NCBI GenBank assembly: GCA_031256825.1
Contig: JAIRPV010000022.1
Location: forward strand, 1 to 64,000
Origin: Oscillospiraceae bacterium
GTDB taxonomy: Bacteria; Bacillota; Clostridia; Oscillospirales; Acutalibacteraceae
DNA length: 64,000 bases
Direction of reading: 5' to 3'
In this document: positions 25,652 through 34,782 of the stretch, piece after piece
How the letters are laid out: every line of letters starts with the position of its first letter
How positions within the stretch are numbered: the first letter of the stretch is position 1
Program-made: the position numbers and the translations under genes
Notes under the pieces: generated by a model
What the model was told of the DNA's origin: nothing
Seen by the model: only the letters and a program-made list of their open reading frames with translations
The model's database searches: none

Positions 25652-27901
25652 ATGTATCAAGACCCAAAACTGGTAGAGATGACCCGTTGGTTCGGCGACT
25701 GGTTCCTGCAGGGGAATCCGGATGGGCATATGACGCAGGAACTGTGGCCCTACGAGGCAATGTTTTCCCCGGTGCAGGTTAACCGGCTGCAACTGAAAAA
25801 CCGTTTGGTAATGGCCCCCATGGGCAACATCAGCATGTGCGAAGAGACAGGCCGGCCCAACGAGAAGATGCTGGCCTATTTTGTGGAGCGCGCCAAGGGC
25901 GGGGTGGGGCTTATCACCACCGGGCTGGTTCCCGTTACCCACCACATCGACACATCCCTGACGGAGCTGGGGCAGCTGAGCTATTTCCCCCGTATCGATC
26001 GCAGCCGCACGGTTTTCGCGGGGTGGCGCGATTTGGCGCAGCGCTGCCACAGTTACGGCGCGCGGGTGTTTTTGCAGGCCTCGGGCGGCCTGGGCCGCGT
26101 GGGCAACCCGCAGTGCCTGCTCAACAAATTCAAGTTCCCCGTTTCGGCTTCGCTCAACCCCAATTTTTATATGCCCATGGTGCCGTGCCTGCCGCTGACC
26201 GATCATAAAATCAGGGGGATCGTCAAAGCCATGGGGCAGGCCGCGGCGGACGCGAAGAGCGCCTGCCTGGACGGCATTTACATCCACGGGCACGAGGGCT
26301 ATTTGATTGAGCAGCTGCAAAACCCGGCGTTTAACCGCCGCGCCGTGGGGCGATACAGAGACTGGCAGCGCTTCGGCATTGAAATGGTGGAAGAGATTCG
26401 CCGGCGCGTGGGGCCGGGCTACCCTATTATGTATCGCATAGATTTGTCGCTGGCGCTCAACGAGACCTATGGGGAGCGCATGGGCGGCAGCCATATGAAA
26501 AAATTCAGGAACGGCCGCACGATGGCGCAAACCCTGGAATACCTGGGCAACCTTGTGCGCGCGGGCGTGGATCTGGTTGATGTGGATTTGGGATGCTACG
26601 ACAACTGGTGGCTGTGCCATATGCCCGAGGGCATGCCGCCCGGGTGCTATCTGGATCTGGCGCAGATGACGAAAGACTACTTTGCGCGCAACCATATCCT
26701 TTCTAACGCGGGCGTGCCGGTGCCTGTGGTTGCTGTGGGCAAACTGGGATACCCCGATCTGGCCGAGCGCGCTTTGCGCGGCGGGCAGTGCGACATGGTG
26801 ATGCTGGGCCGTCCGCTGCTGGCGGACCCGGAATGGCCGAACAAAGCCCGGCAGGGCAGGGCAGCGGACATCATCCCCTGCATTGGCTGCCAGGAAGGCT
26901 GTATCAATGAGTTTGTGGAAGGCGGCCATCCGCAGTGCGCCGTCAACCCGCGCACGGCGTTTGAGGAGATTTATTCGGCTGTGCCGCCAAAGGCGGAAAC
27001 GCCGCAGAACATAGCCGTGATCGGCGGCGGGCCCGCCGGGGTAACCTGCGCCGTAACGGCGGCGCGGCGCGGGCACAGCGTCACGCTGTTTGAAAAACTG
27101 CCGGCGCTGGGCGGGCGGATTATGCCCGGCAGCGTGCCCGGGATCAAGTTTGATATCGCGAATTACCTGCAATACCTGCGGCATTGGGCCGAAAGCGCTT
27201 CGAAGCAATATGGCCTGACGGTGGCGCTCAACACGGAAGCCACAAAAGAAAATTTGGCGGGCTTCGATCAGATTGTTGTTGCGGCGGGCACTGTTGATGT
27301 GGAATTGAAACTCCCCGGCTACGATCGATCCCGCGTGTGGCAGGCGGTGGATGTGCTGCAAGCCCCGGAACGGCTCGAGGGCAAACAAAGCTGCGTGATC
27401 ATTGGCGGGGGCGTGGTTGGCTGCGAGCTGGCGTATTATCTTGCCGTAGAAAAGGGCAAGGATGTGACGGTCGTTGAGATGGAACCTGTGTTCATGAACG
27501 GCGCGTGCACCGCGAACCGGGGCTATTTGCTGAAATATCTCTACGACGCCGGTGTGCAGCTGCGCAACTGCACGCGGCTGCTGGAATATGTCCCCGAGGG
27601 CATAAAAGTGTCGCGCAATTTGTCGAAAACGGTACCAGACCCCTATCTCAGCTGGACGCCGATCCTGCCCGAAAACGTGGTGAACCCCCTGGCCCCGAAG
27701 ATCAAAGAGCAGCTGAGCGAAGAAATCATCCCGGCGCAGGCGGTTATTTCGGCGGCGGGCGGGCGGCCCAACACGGCGCTGTTCCAAGCCCTGCAAGCGG
27801 CGTTCCCGGCTGTTCCGGTGCACAACATTGGCGACAGCTTCGCGGGGGGCAAGGTGCTGGAGGCCACGCGCGGCGGCTACGCGCTGGGCATGCGGCTCTA
27901 A
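25652..27901 (+). CDS. Old-yellow-enzyme / 2,4-dienoyl-CoA reductase-type flavoenzyme
   Basis: A 749-residue multidomain reductase. Residues about 35-400 form the OYE TIM barrel that binds FMN (LKNRLVMAPMGNISM). CIGCQEGC (about 409-416) is the 4Fe-4S cluster loop. IAVIGGGPAGVTCAV (about 454) and CVIIGGGVVGCELAY (about 581) are the FAD and NAD(P)H Rossmann sites. This layout is shared by FadH, enoate reductases and trimethylamine dehydrogenase-like enzymes that reduce activated double bonds. It is longer than FadH, with an extra amino-terminal segment. The true substrate is unknown. Confidence 0.88.
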   Translation: MYQDPKLVEMTRWFGDWFLQGNPDGHMTQELWPYEAMFSPVQVNRLQLKNRLVMAPMGNISMCEETGRPNEKMLAYFVERAKGGVGLITTGLVPVTHHIDTSLTELGQLSYFPRIDRSRTVFAGWRDLAQRCHSYGARVFLQASGGLGRVGNPQCLLNKFKFPVSASLNPNFYMPMVPCLPLTDHKIRGIVKAMGQAAADAKSACLDGIYIHGHEGYLIEQLQNPAFNRRAVGRYRDWQRFGIEMVEEIRRRVGPGYPIMYRIDLSLALNETYGERMGGSHMKKFRNGRTMAQTLEYLGNLVRAGVDLVDVDLGCYDNWWLCHMPEGMPPGCYLDLAQMTKDYFARNHILSNAGVPVPVVAVGKLGYPDLAERALRGGQCDMVMLGRPLLADPEWPNKARQGRAADIIPCIGCQEGCINEFVEGGHPQCAVNPRTAFEEIYSAVPPKAETPQNIAVIGGGPAGVTCAVTAARRGHSVTLFEKLPALGGRIMPGSVPGIKFDIANYLQYLRHWAESASKQYGLTVALNTEATKENLAGFDQIVVAAGTVDVELKLPGYDRSRVWQAVDVLQAPERLEGKQSCVIIGGGVVGCELAYYLAVEKGKDVTVVEMEPVFMNGACTANRGYLLKYLYDAGVQLRNCTRLLEYVPEGIKVSRNLSKTVPDPYLSWTPILPENVVNPLAPKIKEQLSEEIIPAQAVISAAGGRPNTALFQALQAAFPAVPVHNIGDSFAGGKVLEATRGGYALGMRL

Positions 27902-27986
27902 AATCTGATGAAAATCCGGCGCAAAAAATCGTTCGGCATCCGGGCGGTTTTCCTCGTGCCAATTGGCCCTGGGAGGTGGCTATCTA

Positions 27987-28865
27987 ATGAAAAAACCGCG
28001 TATGACATCCAAGCAGATCGGCACGCTGGCGGTTGATCAGGTCTATTTTTTGCTGGGCAGCCTCAGCTTCGCCGCGTCTATCAACCTCTTCGCGCTGCCC
28101 AACCACATCGCGCAGAGCGGGTTTTCCGGGCTTTCCGTTATTGTTCACGAGCTGTTCGGCCTGCCCGTTGGCATGGTGAACCTGGCGCTGAATATTCCCC
28201 TGTTTATTTTGGCGTTTATTCTTCTGGGCTGGAAGTTTGTTTCAAAAACCATTTGGGCCACCATTGAGCTTTCGGTTGTCATCGACCTCATGGCGAAATT
28301 TGTTACCTGGAACTATACGCAGGATCGGCTGCTGGCCACGTTTTGCTGCGGGGCGCTGCGGGGGTTTGGGCTGGCGCTGATTCTAATGCGCGGAACCACA
28401 TCCGGAGGCACCGACATCATTGGCTGGCTGGTGCGCAAGCGCTGGCCGCATATTTCTCTCGGCCGCGCGATCCTGGCGGCTGAATCGCTGGTTGTGCTGA
28501 CTTCGGCCTGGGTGTTCCGGGATATCAGCGCGGCGCTCTATGCCGTCATTATGATTTTTATCAACACCAAGGTCATCGATTCCATGCTCTACGGCCTGAA
28601 CAACGGCAAGGTGTTCTATATCTTTTCGCAGGACAAAGCGGAGGAAATCGCGCGGGCGATCATCGATCGCGTTGGGCGCGGCGTAACGCTGCTGCCGGGC
28701 AAAGGGGTTTATACCGGGCAAAAGCGGGAAATGATTCTGTGCGTGGTGCACCGCGGCGAGGTTAGCCCCCTGCGGCGGCTCATCAAAGAAATGGATCCGA
28801 ACAGTTTTATGGTCATGGCCGAAGCCCAGGAGGTCTTTGGGCAGGGCTTCGCGAAGGATGAATGA
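27987..28865 (+). CDS. YitT family membrane protein (DUF161 + DUF2179)
   Basis: A 292-residue protein with five or six transmembrane helices in the first 200 residues (SFAASINLFALPNHIAQSGFSGLSV, GTTSGGTDIIGWLV) and a cytoplasmic DUF2179 domain (GRGVTLLPGKGVYTGQKREMILCVV). Role unknown; B. subtilis has several YitT paralogues. The ATG at 27987 has GGGAGG upstream; a short in-frame extension before it does not. Confidence 0.9.
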   Translation: MKKPRMTSKQIGTLAVDQVYFLLGSLSFAASINLFALPNHIAQSGFSGLSVIVHELFGLPVGMVNLALNIPLFILAFILLGWKFVSKTIWATIELSVVIDLMAKFVTWNYTQDRLLATFCCGALRGFGLALILMRGTTSGGTDIIGWLVRKRWPHISLGRAILAAESLVVLTSAWVFRDISAALYAVIMIFINTKVIDSMLYGLNNGKVFYIFSQDKAEEIARAIIDRVGRGVTLLPGKGVYTGQKREMILCVVHRGEVSPLRRLIKEMDPNSFMVMAEAQEVFGQGFAKDE

Positions 28866-28898
28866 CCCATTCCCGATTCCCCAAAGGAGGCGGACGCC

Positions 28899-29786
28899 AT
28901 GGAAATTGTAACCAACCTGTTCCTGCGTTTTGTTGGATTTCTGCTGAGCACGCTGCTGGTCTGGACCGTGCGGCCGGGCGCCGCCGTTGCCCCGGAGGCC
29001 AATCAGAAGCTCCGGTTCAGCGTTATGTCGGACGTCCACATGGAAACCTACACATTTGCGCGCTTTCAGGGCTTCGCGCAGGCGCTTGCCAACACCGGGC
29101 GCGGCAAAACCCGGCAAGACGCGCTGGTGCTGCTGGGCGACAACACAATGAACGGGCAGGTCACGGAGTACTGGAACCTCTACGGGCTTTTGTCGCGCTA
29201 TAACGGCGCGAAGACGACGCTGGTTGCCGTTGGGAACCATGACCTGAATCATAAAGAGAGCAACGCGGCAAGGCACAAAAATTTTCTGCGGGCTTATTCC
29301 GGCATTCAGTCGAAGAAGATTTGGTATTCCAAAGAGATCAACGGCTACCGCTTTGTTGTTCTGGGCGACGAGGCCCCGCAGGAAGACACCACCGCAACGC
29401 TTGGGCAGGATCAGCTTCGGTTTTTGGATGGCGAGCTGAAAGCCGCCGGCGGCAACCCCGTGTTTGTTTTTATGCACCAGCCCATCAACGGCATGTTTGG
29501 CGACTGGAGCGGCGTGGGCGCGCAGTCGGCCCAGTTGCAGGCCATTTTAGAGACATACCCCAATGTGTTCTATTTTTCGGGCCACTTGCATACCCCGGCG
29601 GATCAGATCACGATTCGGCAGAACAACAGCGTGACATATATTGACGTGCCCAGCCTGCTCAGCGAAGATATCACGGGCGTGGGGTACCAGGTGGAGGTAT
29701 ATGACAGCCGGGTTGTGCTGCGGGCGCGCGACTACATCAACGGCGCGTGGTGGGGCGACAGCTGCGTGGCGCCGCTGCGCCGCTAA
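28899..29786 (+). CDS. Calcineurin-like metallophosphoesterase, membrane-anchored or exported
   Basis: A 295-residue protein with an amino-terminal hydrophobic segment (LFLRFVGFLLSTLLVWTV). Metallophosphoesterase motifs follow in order: MSDVHME, LLGDNT, VGNHDLNHKE, FMHQPINGM and FSGHLHTPAD, which supply the two-metal site. The second motif has GDNT rather than the usual GDxx(D/N)N. Substrate unknown. It begins 33 bases after the YitT gene. Confidence 0.85.
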   Translation: MEIVTNLFLRFVGFLLSTLLVWTVRPGAAVAPEANQKLRFSVMSDVHMETYTFARFQGFAQALANTGRGKTRQDALVLLGDNTMNGQVTEYWNLYGLLSRYNGAKTTLVAVGNHDLNHKESNAARHKNFLRAYSGIQSKKIWYSKEINGYRFVVLGDEAPQEDTTATLGQDQLRFLDGELKAAGGNPVFVFMHQPINGMFGDWSGVGAQSAQLQAILETYPNVFYFSGHLHTPADQITIRQNNSVTYIDVPSLLSEDITGVGYQVEVYDSRVVLRARDYINGAWWGDSCVAPLRR

Positions 29787-29824
29787 AAGGCTGCTATAAT
29801 AAATGAAACAGGGAGATGACGAAG

Positions 29825-30793
29825 ATGTGGGCGTTGTATGCGGTGATTGGCGCGGTTGGGCTTTTGCTGCTGCTGTGGCTGGTGTTTGGCTGTGTGGTTT
29901 GCGTAAAATTTCTCTCGCGCAAAGCGGGCGACGTTTGCCGCGATATGGCAAAAAAGTGGGCGGCGGGCGAAGTGACGGATCCCGACAGCCCCAGCGAGCG
30001 TTTTTTGGTGGATTGGGCGTTGCGCCACAAACCGGAAGAAGTTAGCATCCAGTCGCGCGACGGCCTGAAGCTGGTCGGCGCAATGCTCCGGCAGCCATTG
30101 CCCGGCAGACCCTGGGCGGTGATTGTCCATGGTTATACCTGCAACAAAGAAACCATGGCGTTTGCTGTGCAAAAATATTACGACGAAATGAATATGAATG
30201 TTCTGGCGATGGATCTGCGCGCCCAGGGCGTCAGCGAAGGCAACTACATCACAATGGGCTGGAAAGACCGCCTGGATGTCATCCAGTGGCTGGAATGGCT
30301 GATCGAGCGGGAGCCGGGCTGCGAAATTACTCTCTACGGCATTTCGATGGGGGCTTCCACGGTGCTGATGGTTTCCGGCGAACCGCTACCCGCGCAGGTC
30401 AAGTCCATTGTGGCCGATTGCGGCTATACCAGCGCGGAGGAGGTGTTTGCCCACAACGCCAAAGAAATCCTGCGCCTGCCTTCCTGGTTTGTGCTGCCCC
30501 CCGCGAATCTATTTGCCTGGTTGTTGGCGGGGTTTCGCTTCAAAGAAGCTTCGGCGCTGAAGCAGGTGGAAAAGAACACGCGCCCCTTGTTTTTGATTCA
30601 TGGCGGCAACGACAATTTGGTGCCCACGAAGATGGTGTATCCCTTGCGGGCGGCTGCGGGCAAAACCTGCGAGCAATTTTTGGTGGTGCCCGGCGCGGGG
30701 CATGGCGAATCCCAGCAAAAAGACGGCGCTTATTGGGCGCGGGTGCGCGATTTTGTGCAAGCGCACTTTCACGCGGCGCCGGTTACAGCGTAG
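29825..30793 (+). CDS. Alpha/beta hydrolase with N-terminal membrane anchor
   Basis: A 322-residue serine hydrolase. Residues 1-24 are one membrane helix; then come VIVHGYTCNK (oxyanion region), the nucleophile elbow YGISMGASTV with Ser, an aspartate in HGGNDNLVP and a histidine in GAGHGES. It resembles the clostridial hydrolases related to the BEM46/YqkD group. I prefer the ATG at 29825 because GGGAG lies nine bases before it but abuts the ATG at 29816. A TATAAT at 29795-29800 lies close upstream without a clear -35. Confidence 0.85.
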   Translation: MWALYAVIGAVGLLLLLWLVFGCVVCVKFLSRKAGDVCRDMAKKWAAGEVTDPDSPSERFLVDWALRHKPEEVSIQSRDGLKLVGAMLRQPLPGRPWAVIVHGYTCNKETMAFAVQKYYDEMNMNVLAMDLRAQGVSEGNYITMGWKDRLDVIQWLEWLIEREPGCEITLYGISMGASTVLMVSGEPLPAQVKSIVADCGYTSAEEVFAHNAKEILRLPSWFVLPPANLFAWLLAGFRFKEASALKQVEKNTRPLFLIHGGNDNLVPTKMVYPLRAAAGKTCEQFLVVPGAGHGESQQKDGAYWARVRDFVQAHFHAAPVTA

Positions 30794-30868
30794 CGGCCTT
30801 CTCAAAAACCGAACAGCGGGGCGGGCTTTGCGCCCGCCTGCGTGGGTTTTGCGCCACAAAAAAATTTC

Positions 30869-30890
30869 AGCGCCGCGCGGCGCTTTTTTT
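30869..30890 (+). terminator. Terminator after the hydrolase gene
   Basis: The self-complementary AGCGCCGCGCGGCGCT is followed directly by a run of seven T. Confidence 0.85.
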
Positions 30891-30900
30891 GCTTTCCCTC

Positions 30901-30929
30901 TTGTATTTTTTCGCGGGAACGATTATAAT
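30901..30929 (+). promoter_or_regulatory. Promoter of the aminotransferase gene
   Basis: TTGTAT (30901-30906), 17 bp, TATAAT (30924-30929), 38 bases before the start. Confidence 0.75.
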
Positions 30930-30967
30930 AGAAGGCAAGGAAATTTTGAACGCAACAGGAGGGCTCT

Positions 30968-32197
30968 ATGAGCGAATGGCAGGAACGCATGCGGATGTAT
31001 GAAAACTGGAAGTCCAAAGGCCTGAAGCTGGATATGTCCCGCGGGAAACCCGGGGCCGATCAGCTTGCTTTGTCGGACGACTTGCTGGAGGCGCGCTGGG
31101 TCAGCCCGCCAATGGCTGAAGACGGCACGGAATGCCGCAACTATGGCGTGCTGGAGGGCCTGCCCGAGATGCGGCGGCTATTCGGCGAACTGATGGGCGT
31201 TGCGCCGGAGCAGGTTTTGGTGGGGGGCAACGCGAGCCTGGCGCTGATGTATGACTATCTGGCGCAGTGCCTGCTGGACGGCGCGGGCGCAGCCCCCTGG
31301 AGCCAGCAGGGGAAAGTGAAGTTTCTGTGCCCCGTGCCGGGTTACGATCGGCATTTCAGCATGCTCGAACAACTGGGGATTGAAATGATTTGCGTCCCCA
31401 TGCTGGCCGAAGGGCCGGATGTGGCGCTGGCGGAAGAGGTTGCGAAAGATCCCCTTGTGAAAGGGCTGATCTGCGTGCCGAAATATTCGAACCCCGAGGG
31501 CAAAACATATTCGGCTGCGGCAGTCAGGGCGCTGGCGGGGATGCGAACCGCCGCCCCGGATTTCCGTATCATTTGGGACAATGCCTATTGTGTGCACGAT
31601 CTGTATGACACGGCGGATGAGCTGTTGAATCTATTGGAGGCCGCGAAGGAATGCGGCACGGAAGACCGGGTGATCGAAGTCACGTCTTTCTCCAAGATAA
31701 CGTTCCCCGGCGGCGGCGTTGCGGCGCTGGCGGCTTCCCCGGCGAATATTGCGGCCATCCGCCGGCGCATGAATGTGCAAACCATTGGATCCGATAAGCT
31801 CAATCAGCTGCGCCACGCCCGGTATTTCCAAAATTTGGACGGCGTGCAGGCGCATATGCGCAAGCATGCTGCCATTCTGCGGCCCAAATTTGAGACGGTG
31901 CTCGAAATTTTGGCGCGCGACTTGACAGGCGTCGCTTCCTGGACGATTCCGCGCGGGGGCTATTTCATCAGCCTGGATTTGCCCGACGGCACAGCCGCGC
32001 GCACGCACCAGTTGCTAAAAGAAGCGGGCGTTGTGCTCACCCCGGCGGGGGCCACGTTCCCTTATGGCCGCGATCCGCGCGACCGCAACCTGCGCATTGC
32101 GCCAACATTCCCGCCCATTGAAGAGCTGCGCCAAGCCGCCGGGCTGCTGACGCTTTGCGCGCGCATTGCGGCGCTGGAAAAAAACGGAACGGTTTAA
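30968..32197 (+). CDS. PLP-dependent aminotransferase (aspartate aminotransferase-like, PF12897 type)
   Basis: A 409-residue fold-type I aminotransferase. The catalytic lysine lies in EVTSFSKITFPGGG, preceded by IIWDNAYCVHDLY with the PLP-contacting Asp and Tyr. The opening (LKLDMSRGKPGADQLALSDDLL) and closing (LRIAPTFPPIEEL) match the MocR-like standalone aminotransferases of PF12897. Characterised relatives act on aspartate or similar amino acids. It is a single-gene unit between a terminator and the repeat element at 32.2 kb. Confidence 0.88.
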   Translation: MSEWQERMRMYENWKSKGLKLDMSRGKPGADQLALSDDLLEARWVSPPMAEDGTECRNYGVLEGLPEMRRLFGELMGVAPEQVLVGGNASLALMYDYLAQCLLDGAGAAPWSQQGKVKFLCPVPGYDRHFSMLEQLGIEMICVPMLAEGPDVALAEEVAKDPLVKGLICVPKYSNPEGKTYSAAAVRALAGMRTAAPDFRIIWDNAYCVHDLYDTADELLNLLEAAKECGTEDRVIEVTSFSKITFPGGGVAALAASPANIAAIRRRMNVQTIGSDKLNQLRHARYFQNLDGVQAHMRKHAAILRPKFETVLEILARDLTGVASWTIPRGGYFISLDLPDGTAARTHQLLKEAGVVLTPAGATFPYGRDPRDRNLRIAPTFPPIEELRQAAGLLTLCARIAALEKNGTV

Positions 32198-32223
32198 ATT
32201 TCCCCTTCCCTTTTTGGGAAGAG

Positions 32224-32357
32224 TATGCTATAATAAGTACATTGCCTGTGGCGAGGTATCATTTTACCAGGCAGAGGCCAATGACGAACTTGCCCACCGC
32301 AGGTGTGCTATCATAAGTACATTGCCTGTGGCGAGGTATGGCTCTGCGGAGCAAGCG
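32224..32357 (+). repeat. Promoter-hairpin element, one full and one truncated copy
   Basis: A full copy starts at TATGCTATAATAAGTAC (TATAAT 32229-32234), has TGTGGCGAGGTAT, a loop with CCAATGACGAA and the closing CCCACCGCAGGTGTGC. It runs into a second copy whose -10 has changed to TATCAT (32309-32314) and which breaks off after GTGGCGAGGTATGGCTCTGC. The hairpin arms differ from those at 12.8 kb, with GGCA pairing TGCC. The pseudokinase start follows 35 bases later. Confidence 0.8.
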
Positions 32358-32392
32358 AAAAATCAGTATTAACTGCCCAAGGGGGTTGTAGT

Positions 32393-34066
32393 TTGTACGC
32401 CACCAACGAAATTATGCTGCGCTGCCCGGGCTGTTTGCGGCCGCTGGAAGGTTCCGCTGTCTGCCCTTCCTGTGGCACGCCCGTGCAGTTTATCCAGCCG
32501 GCGCCTTTCCTGCCGTTGCGCGCGTTGCTTGCGCAGGGGCGTTTTGGTATTGGCTGCGCGGCGGAGCAAAACGGCGATGGCATTACGTATTTTGCGTTCG
32601 ACGAGCAGACGCATAAACCGGTTCATGTGCGGGAATTTTTCCCGGCGGCCATTGCCGTGCGCGAACAGGGGCAGCTGGTGCAGTCGGTAATGCAGGGCTG
32701 CGAAGCTGTTTGGCAGGACTGCGCGCAGAACTTTATGGAGCTTTGGCGCAAACTTCAGCGTATGCGCGGGCTTTCCGCCCTGCTGAGCGTAACGGACGTC
32801 TTTGAAGAAAACGGCACGATATATGCCGTGTATGAATATATGGAAAGCATGACGTTTCGCGATTTCCTGCTCCGCGGGAAGTTGGGATATATCTCCTGGG
32901 AGCGCGCGCGCAGTTTGCTTATGCCGGTGCTCAGCACGCTGGGCAACTTGCACCAGCAGGGGATCATCCACCGGGGCATTTCGCCCAATACGCTCTTTTT
33001 CGGCGCGGATGGCAAGGTGCGCATTGGCGGCTTCAGCATTTGGCAGGCGCGCACTGCCCACGGCGACCTGAACGCCGATCTCGCCATGGGCTTCGCCGCA
33101 CTGGAACAATACGGCTTGGAGGGCAAGCAGGGAGCCTGGACAGACATCTATGCTTTCGCGGCGGTGCTCTACCGCAGCTTGATTGGTTCCGATCCAGACG
33201 ACGCCGTGACCCGGCGGCACAACGATCGGGTGATGGTGCCCGCGCAGTTTGCCGAGCGCATCCCGGCCTATGTCATCAACGCGCTGATCAACGCCATGCA
33301 GGTGTTCCCGGAAGAGCGCACGCGCACGGTGGAGCAGTTCCGCGCCGAGCTTTCCGCATCCCCTGCGGCGGTGGCGCGTTCGGCCATGCTGCCGCAGCCC
33401 CAGCCAAAGCGGCCCCCGGTTGCCCCGGCGCCGCCCCAAAAGCGCAAAAAGCCGCTGTCGCCGGGCCTGGTATTCCTGCGCACGGCGGGGTTCATCATCG
33501 GCGGGGGCGTTGCCCTTGTGCTGCTGGTGACCGGCATTTTCTTCCGCAGCCAGCTGCGCGACACATTTGCGGCGCTGGGCAGGCAAAATGTCACGACCCC
33601 CATCGTCAGCGAAATTGTGAAAGTTAGCGTGCCGCTTGTTGTGGGCAGCGATTTCAGCGAGGAATTAAAGACCGAGCTGGAACGCAATTTTGTGTTGATC
33701 GTCACCACGCGCTCCGACGAAACAGCGCCCGAGGGCCGCGTTTTGCGCCAAAACCTGCAAGAGGGCGCGGAGGTGCCGCAGTATTCCGAACTGGTGCTGG
33801 AACTCAGCGGCGGCAAGCCCAACATTGAACTGCCAAAGGATTTGACCGGGCAGGAGATCGAAGCGGTGCGCGCGCAGCTGGAAGAACTGGGTTTTGTTGT
33901 GGTGCTCAATGTGATTAAGAACGACGGCGCGCATGCCGCCAACACCGTAGCGAAGGTGGTGCAGCCGAAGCCCGGCGAATACCCCAGAGGAACAAAGGTG
34001 TTCCTCAATGTTTGGGGCGAAGGGGAGACCACTGCCACTGCGGAAGAATGGAGCAGCGTGGAATGA
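32393..34066 (+). CDS. PASTA-domain pseudokinase with N-terminal zinc ribbon
   Basis: A 557-residue protein. Residues 8-28 are a zinc ribbon (CPGCLRPLEGSAVCPSCG). Residues about 45-330 have the Ser/Thr kinase fold, but the key residues are gone: the HRD loop reads HRGISPNTLFF, the DFG site reads IGGFS, and the VAIK lysine is replaced in PVHVREFF. A proline-rich linker, one membrane helix (about 365-385) and two PASTA repeats follow. PASTA domains bind muropeptides or lipid II. I infer a non-catalytic wall sensor. The start is TTG with AAGGGGG eight bases upstream; ATG at 32414 is the alternative. Confidence 0.82.
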   Translation: MYATNEIMLRCPGCLRPLEGSAVCPSCGTPVQFIQPAPFLPLRALLAQGRFGIGCAAEQNGDGITYFAFDEQTHKPVHVREFFPAAIAVREQGQLVQSVMQGCEAVWQDCAQNFMELWRKLQRMRGLSALLSVTDVFEENGTIYAVYEYMESMTFRDFLLRGKLGYISWERARSLLMPVLSTLGNLHQQGIIHRGISPNTLFFGADGKVRIGGFSIWQARTAHGDLNADLAMGFAALEQYGLEGKQGAWTDIYAFAAVLYRSLIGSDPDDAVTRRHNDRVMVPAQFAERIPAYVINALINAMQVFPEERTRTVEQFRAELSASPAAVARSAMLPQPQPKRPPVAPAPPQKRKKPLSPGLVFLRTAGFIIGGGVALVLLVTGIFFRSQLRDTFAALGRQNVTTPIVSEIVKVSVPLVVGSDFSEELKTELERNFVLIVTTRSDETAPEGRVLRQNLQEGAEVPQYSELVLELSGGKPNIELPKDLTGQEIEAVRAQLEELGFVVVLNVIKNDGAHAANTVAKVVQPKPGEYPRGTKVFLNVWGEGETTATAEEWSSVE

Positions 34067-34260
34067 AGGGGTAACAACCTGTCACCCTGCGGGAGCGAAC
34101 AGAAGGCAAACGGATGCCCTGTCGTGGAAGCGGTTACATAATTGCAATCTTTTTGGGTTGATTTCAACAAAAATTCCACAGAATTTTCGTCAAGTTGCAC
34201 AAGGTTCGCTTCATAATATTTTAACACTTTGGCGTATTTTCCGATTTTGCATATAACCCG

Positions 34261-34288
34261 TTGACGTTTGCAAAATTTGTGATATAAT
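34261..34288 (+). promoter_or_regulatory. Promoter of the HPr gene
   Basis: TTGACG (34261-34266), 16 bp, TATAAT (34283-34288). The leader is about 40 bases. Confidence 0.85.
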
Positions 34289-34331
34289 GATAGGTAGGGA
34301 ACGGAATTTGAGTTTGAATGGAGATAAGCGT

Positions 34332-34598
34332 ATGTATTCCAAAGAAGTGACCGTGCAAAACCAGGTGGGGCTGCATGCTCGCCCTGCAACCTTCTTTATC
34401 CAAAAAGCCAACGAATTCAAGTCGTCTATCTGGGTCGAGCGCGATGACCGCCGAGTGAACGCCAAGAGCTTGCTTGGCGTGCTGTCGCTGGGCATCGTCG
34501 GCGATACCAACATCCGTATTCTGGCCGGCGGCGTAGACGAAGAAAGCGCTGTGCGCGAGTTGGTGGCTTTGGTCAACTCTGGCTTTGCCGAGACGTAG
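34332..34598 (+). CDS. ptsH: Phosphocarrier protein HPr
   Basis: An 88-residue HPr with His15 in GLHARPAT, phosphorylated by enzyme I and PEP, and Ser46 in NAKSLLGVLSLGI, the HPr-kinase site used in Gram-positive carbon catabolite control. Both residues are in standard positions. It is monocistronic between its own promoter and terminator; ptsI is not adjacent. GGAG lies eight bases before the start. Confidence 0.93.
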   Translation: MYSKEVTVQNQVGLHARPATFFIQKANEFKSSIWVERDDRRVNAKSLLGVLSLGIVGDTNIRILAGGVDEESAVRELVALVNSGFAET

Positions 34599-34621
34599 GC
34601 CTGCCGCCCGGTGGACAAAGG

Positions 34622-34655
34622 AAGCCTTCCTGTGGCAGGGGAGGCTTGTTTTTTT
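34622..34655 (+). terminator. Terminator of the HPr gene
   Basis: AAGCCTTCC and GGGAGGCTT pair around TGTGGCAG and are followed by GTTTTTTTG. Confidence 0.85.
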
Positions 34656-34782
34656 GTAACGCTTGCGTCTCTTATGGGGATCAAGCGGGAAAGGGCGAGT
34701 TTTTCTTCCCGGCCAAGTCACACAGGCAAGCCCGCCCCGCATACAATGCAAAGGATAGCTGTATGCAGGGGGGGGCGAGGAG

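Noticed and set aside
25634-27823. A 729-codon minus-strand frame
   Set aside because: It lies wholly antisense to the OYE-type reductase, whose sense frame has all the cofactor motifs. Long antisense frames are a by-product of high GC here and are seen opposite many genes in the window.
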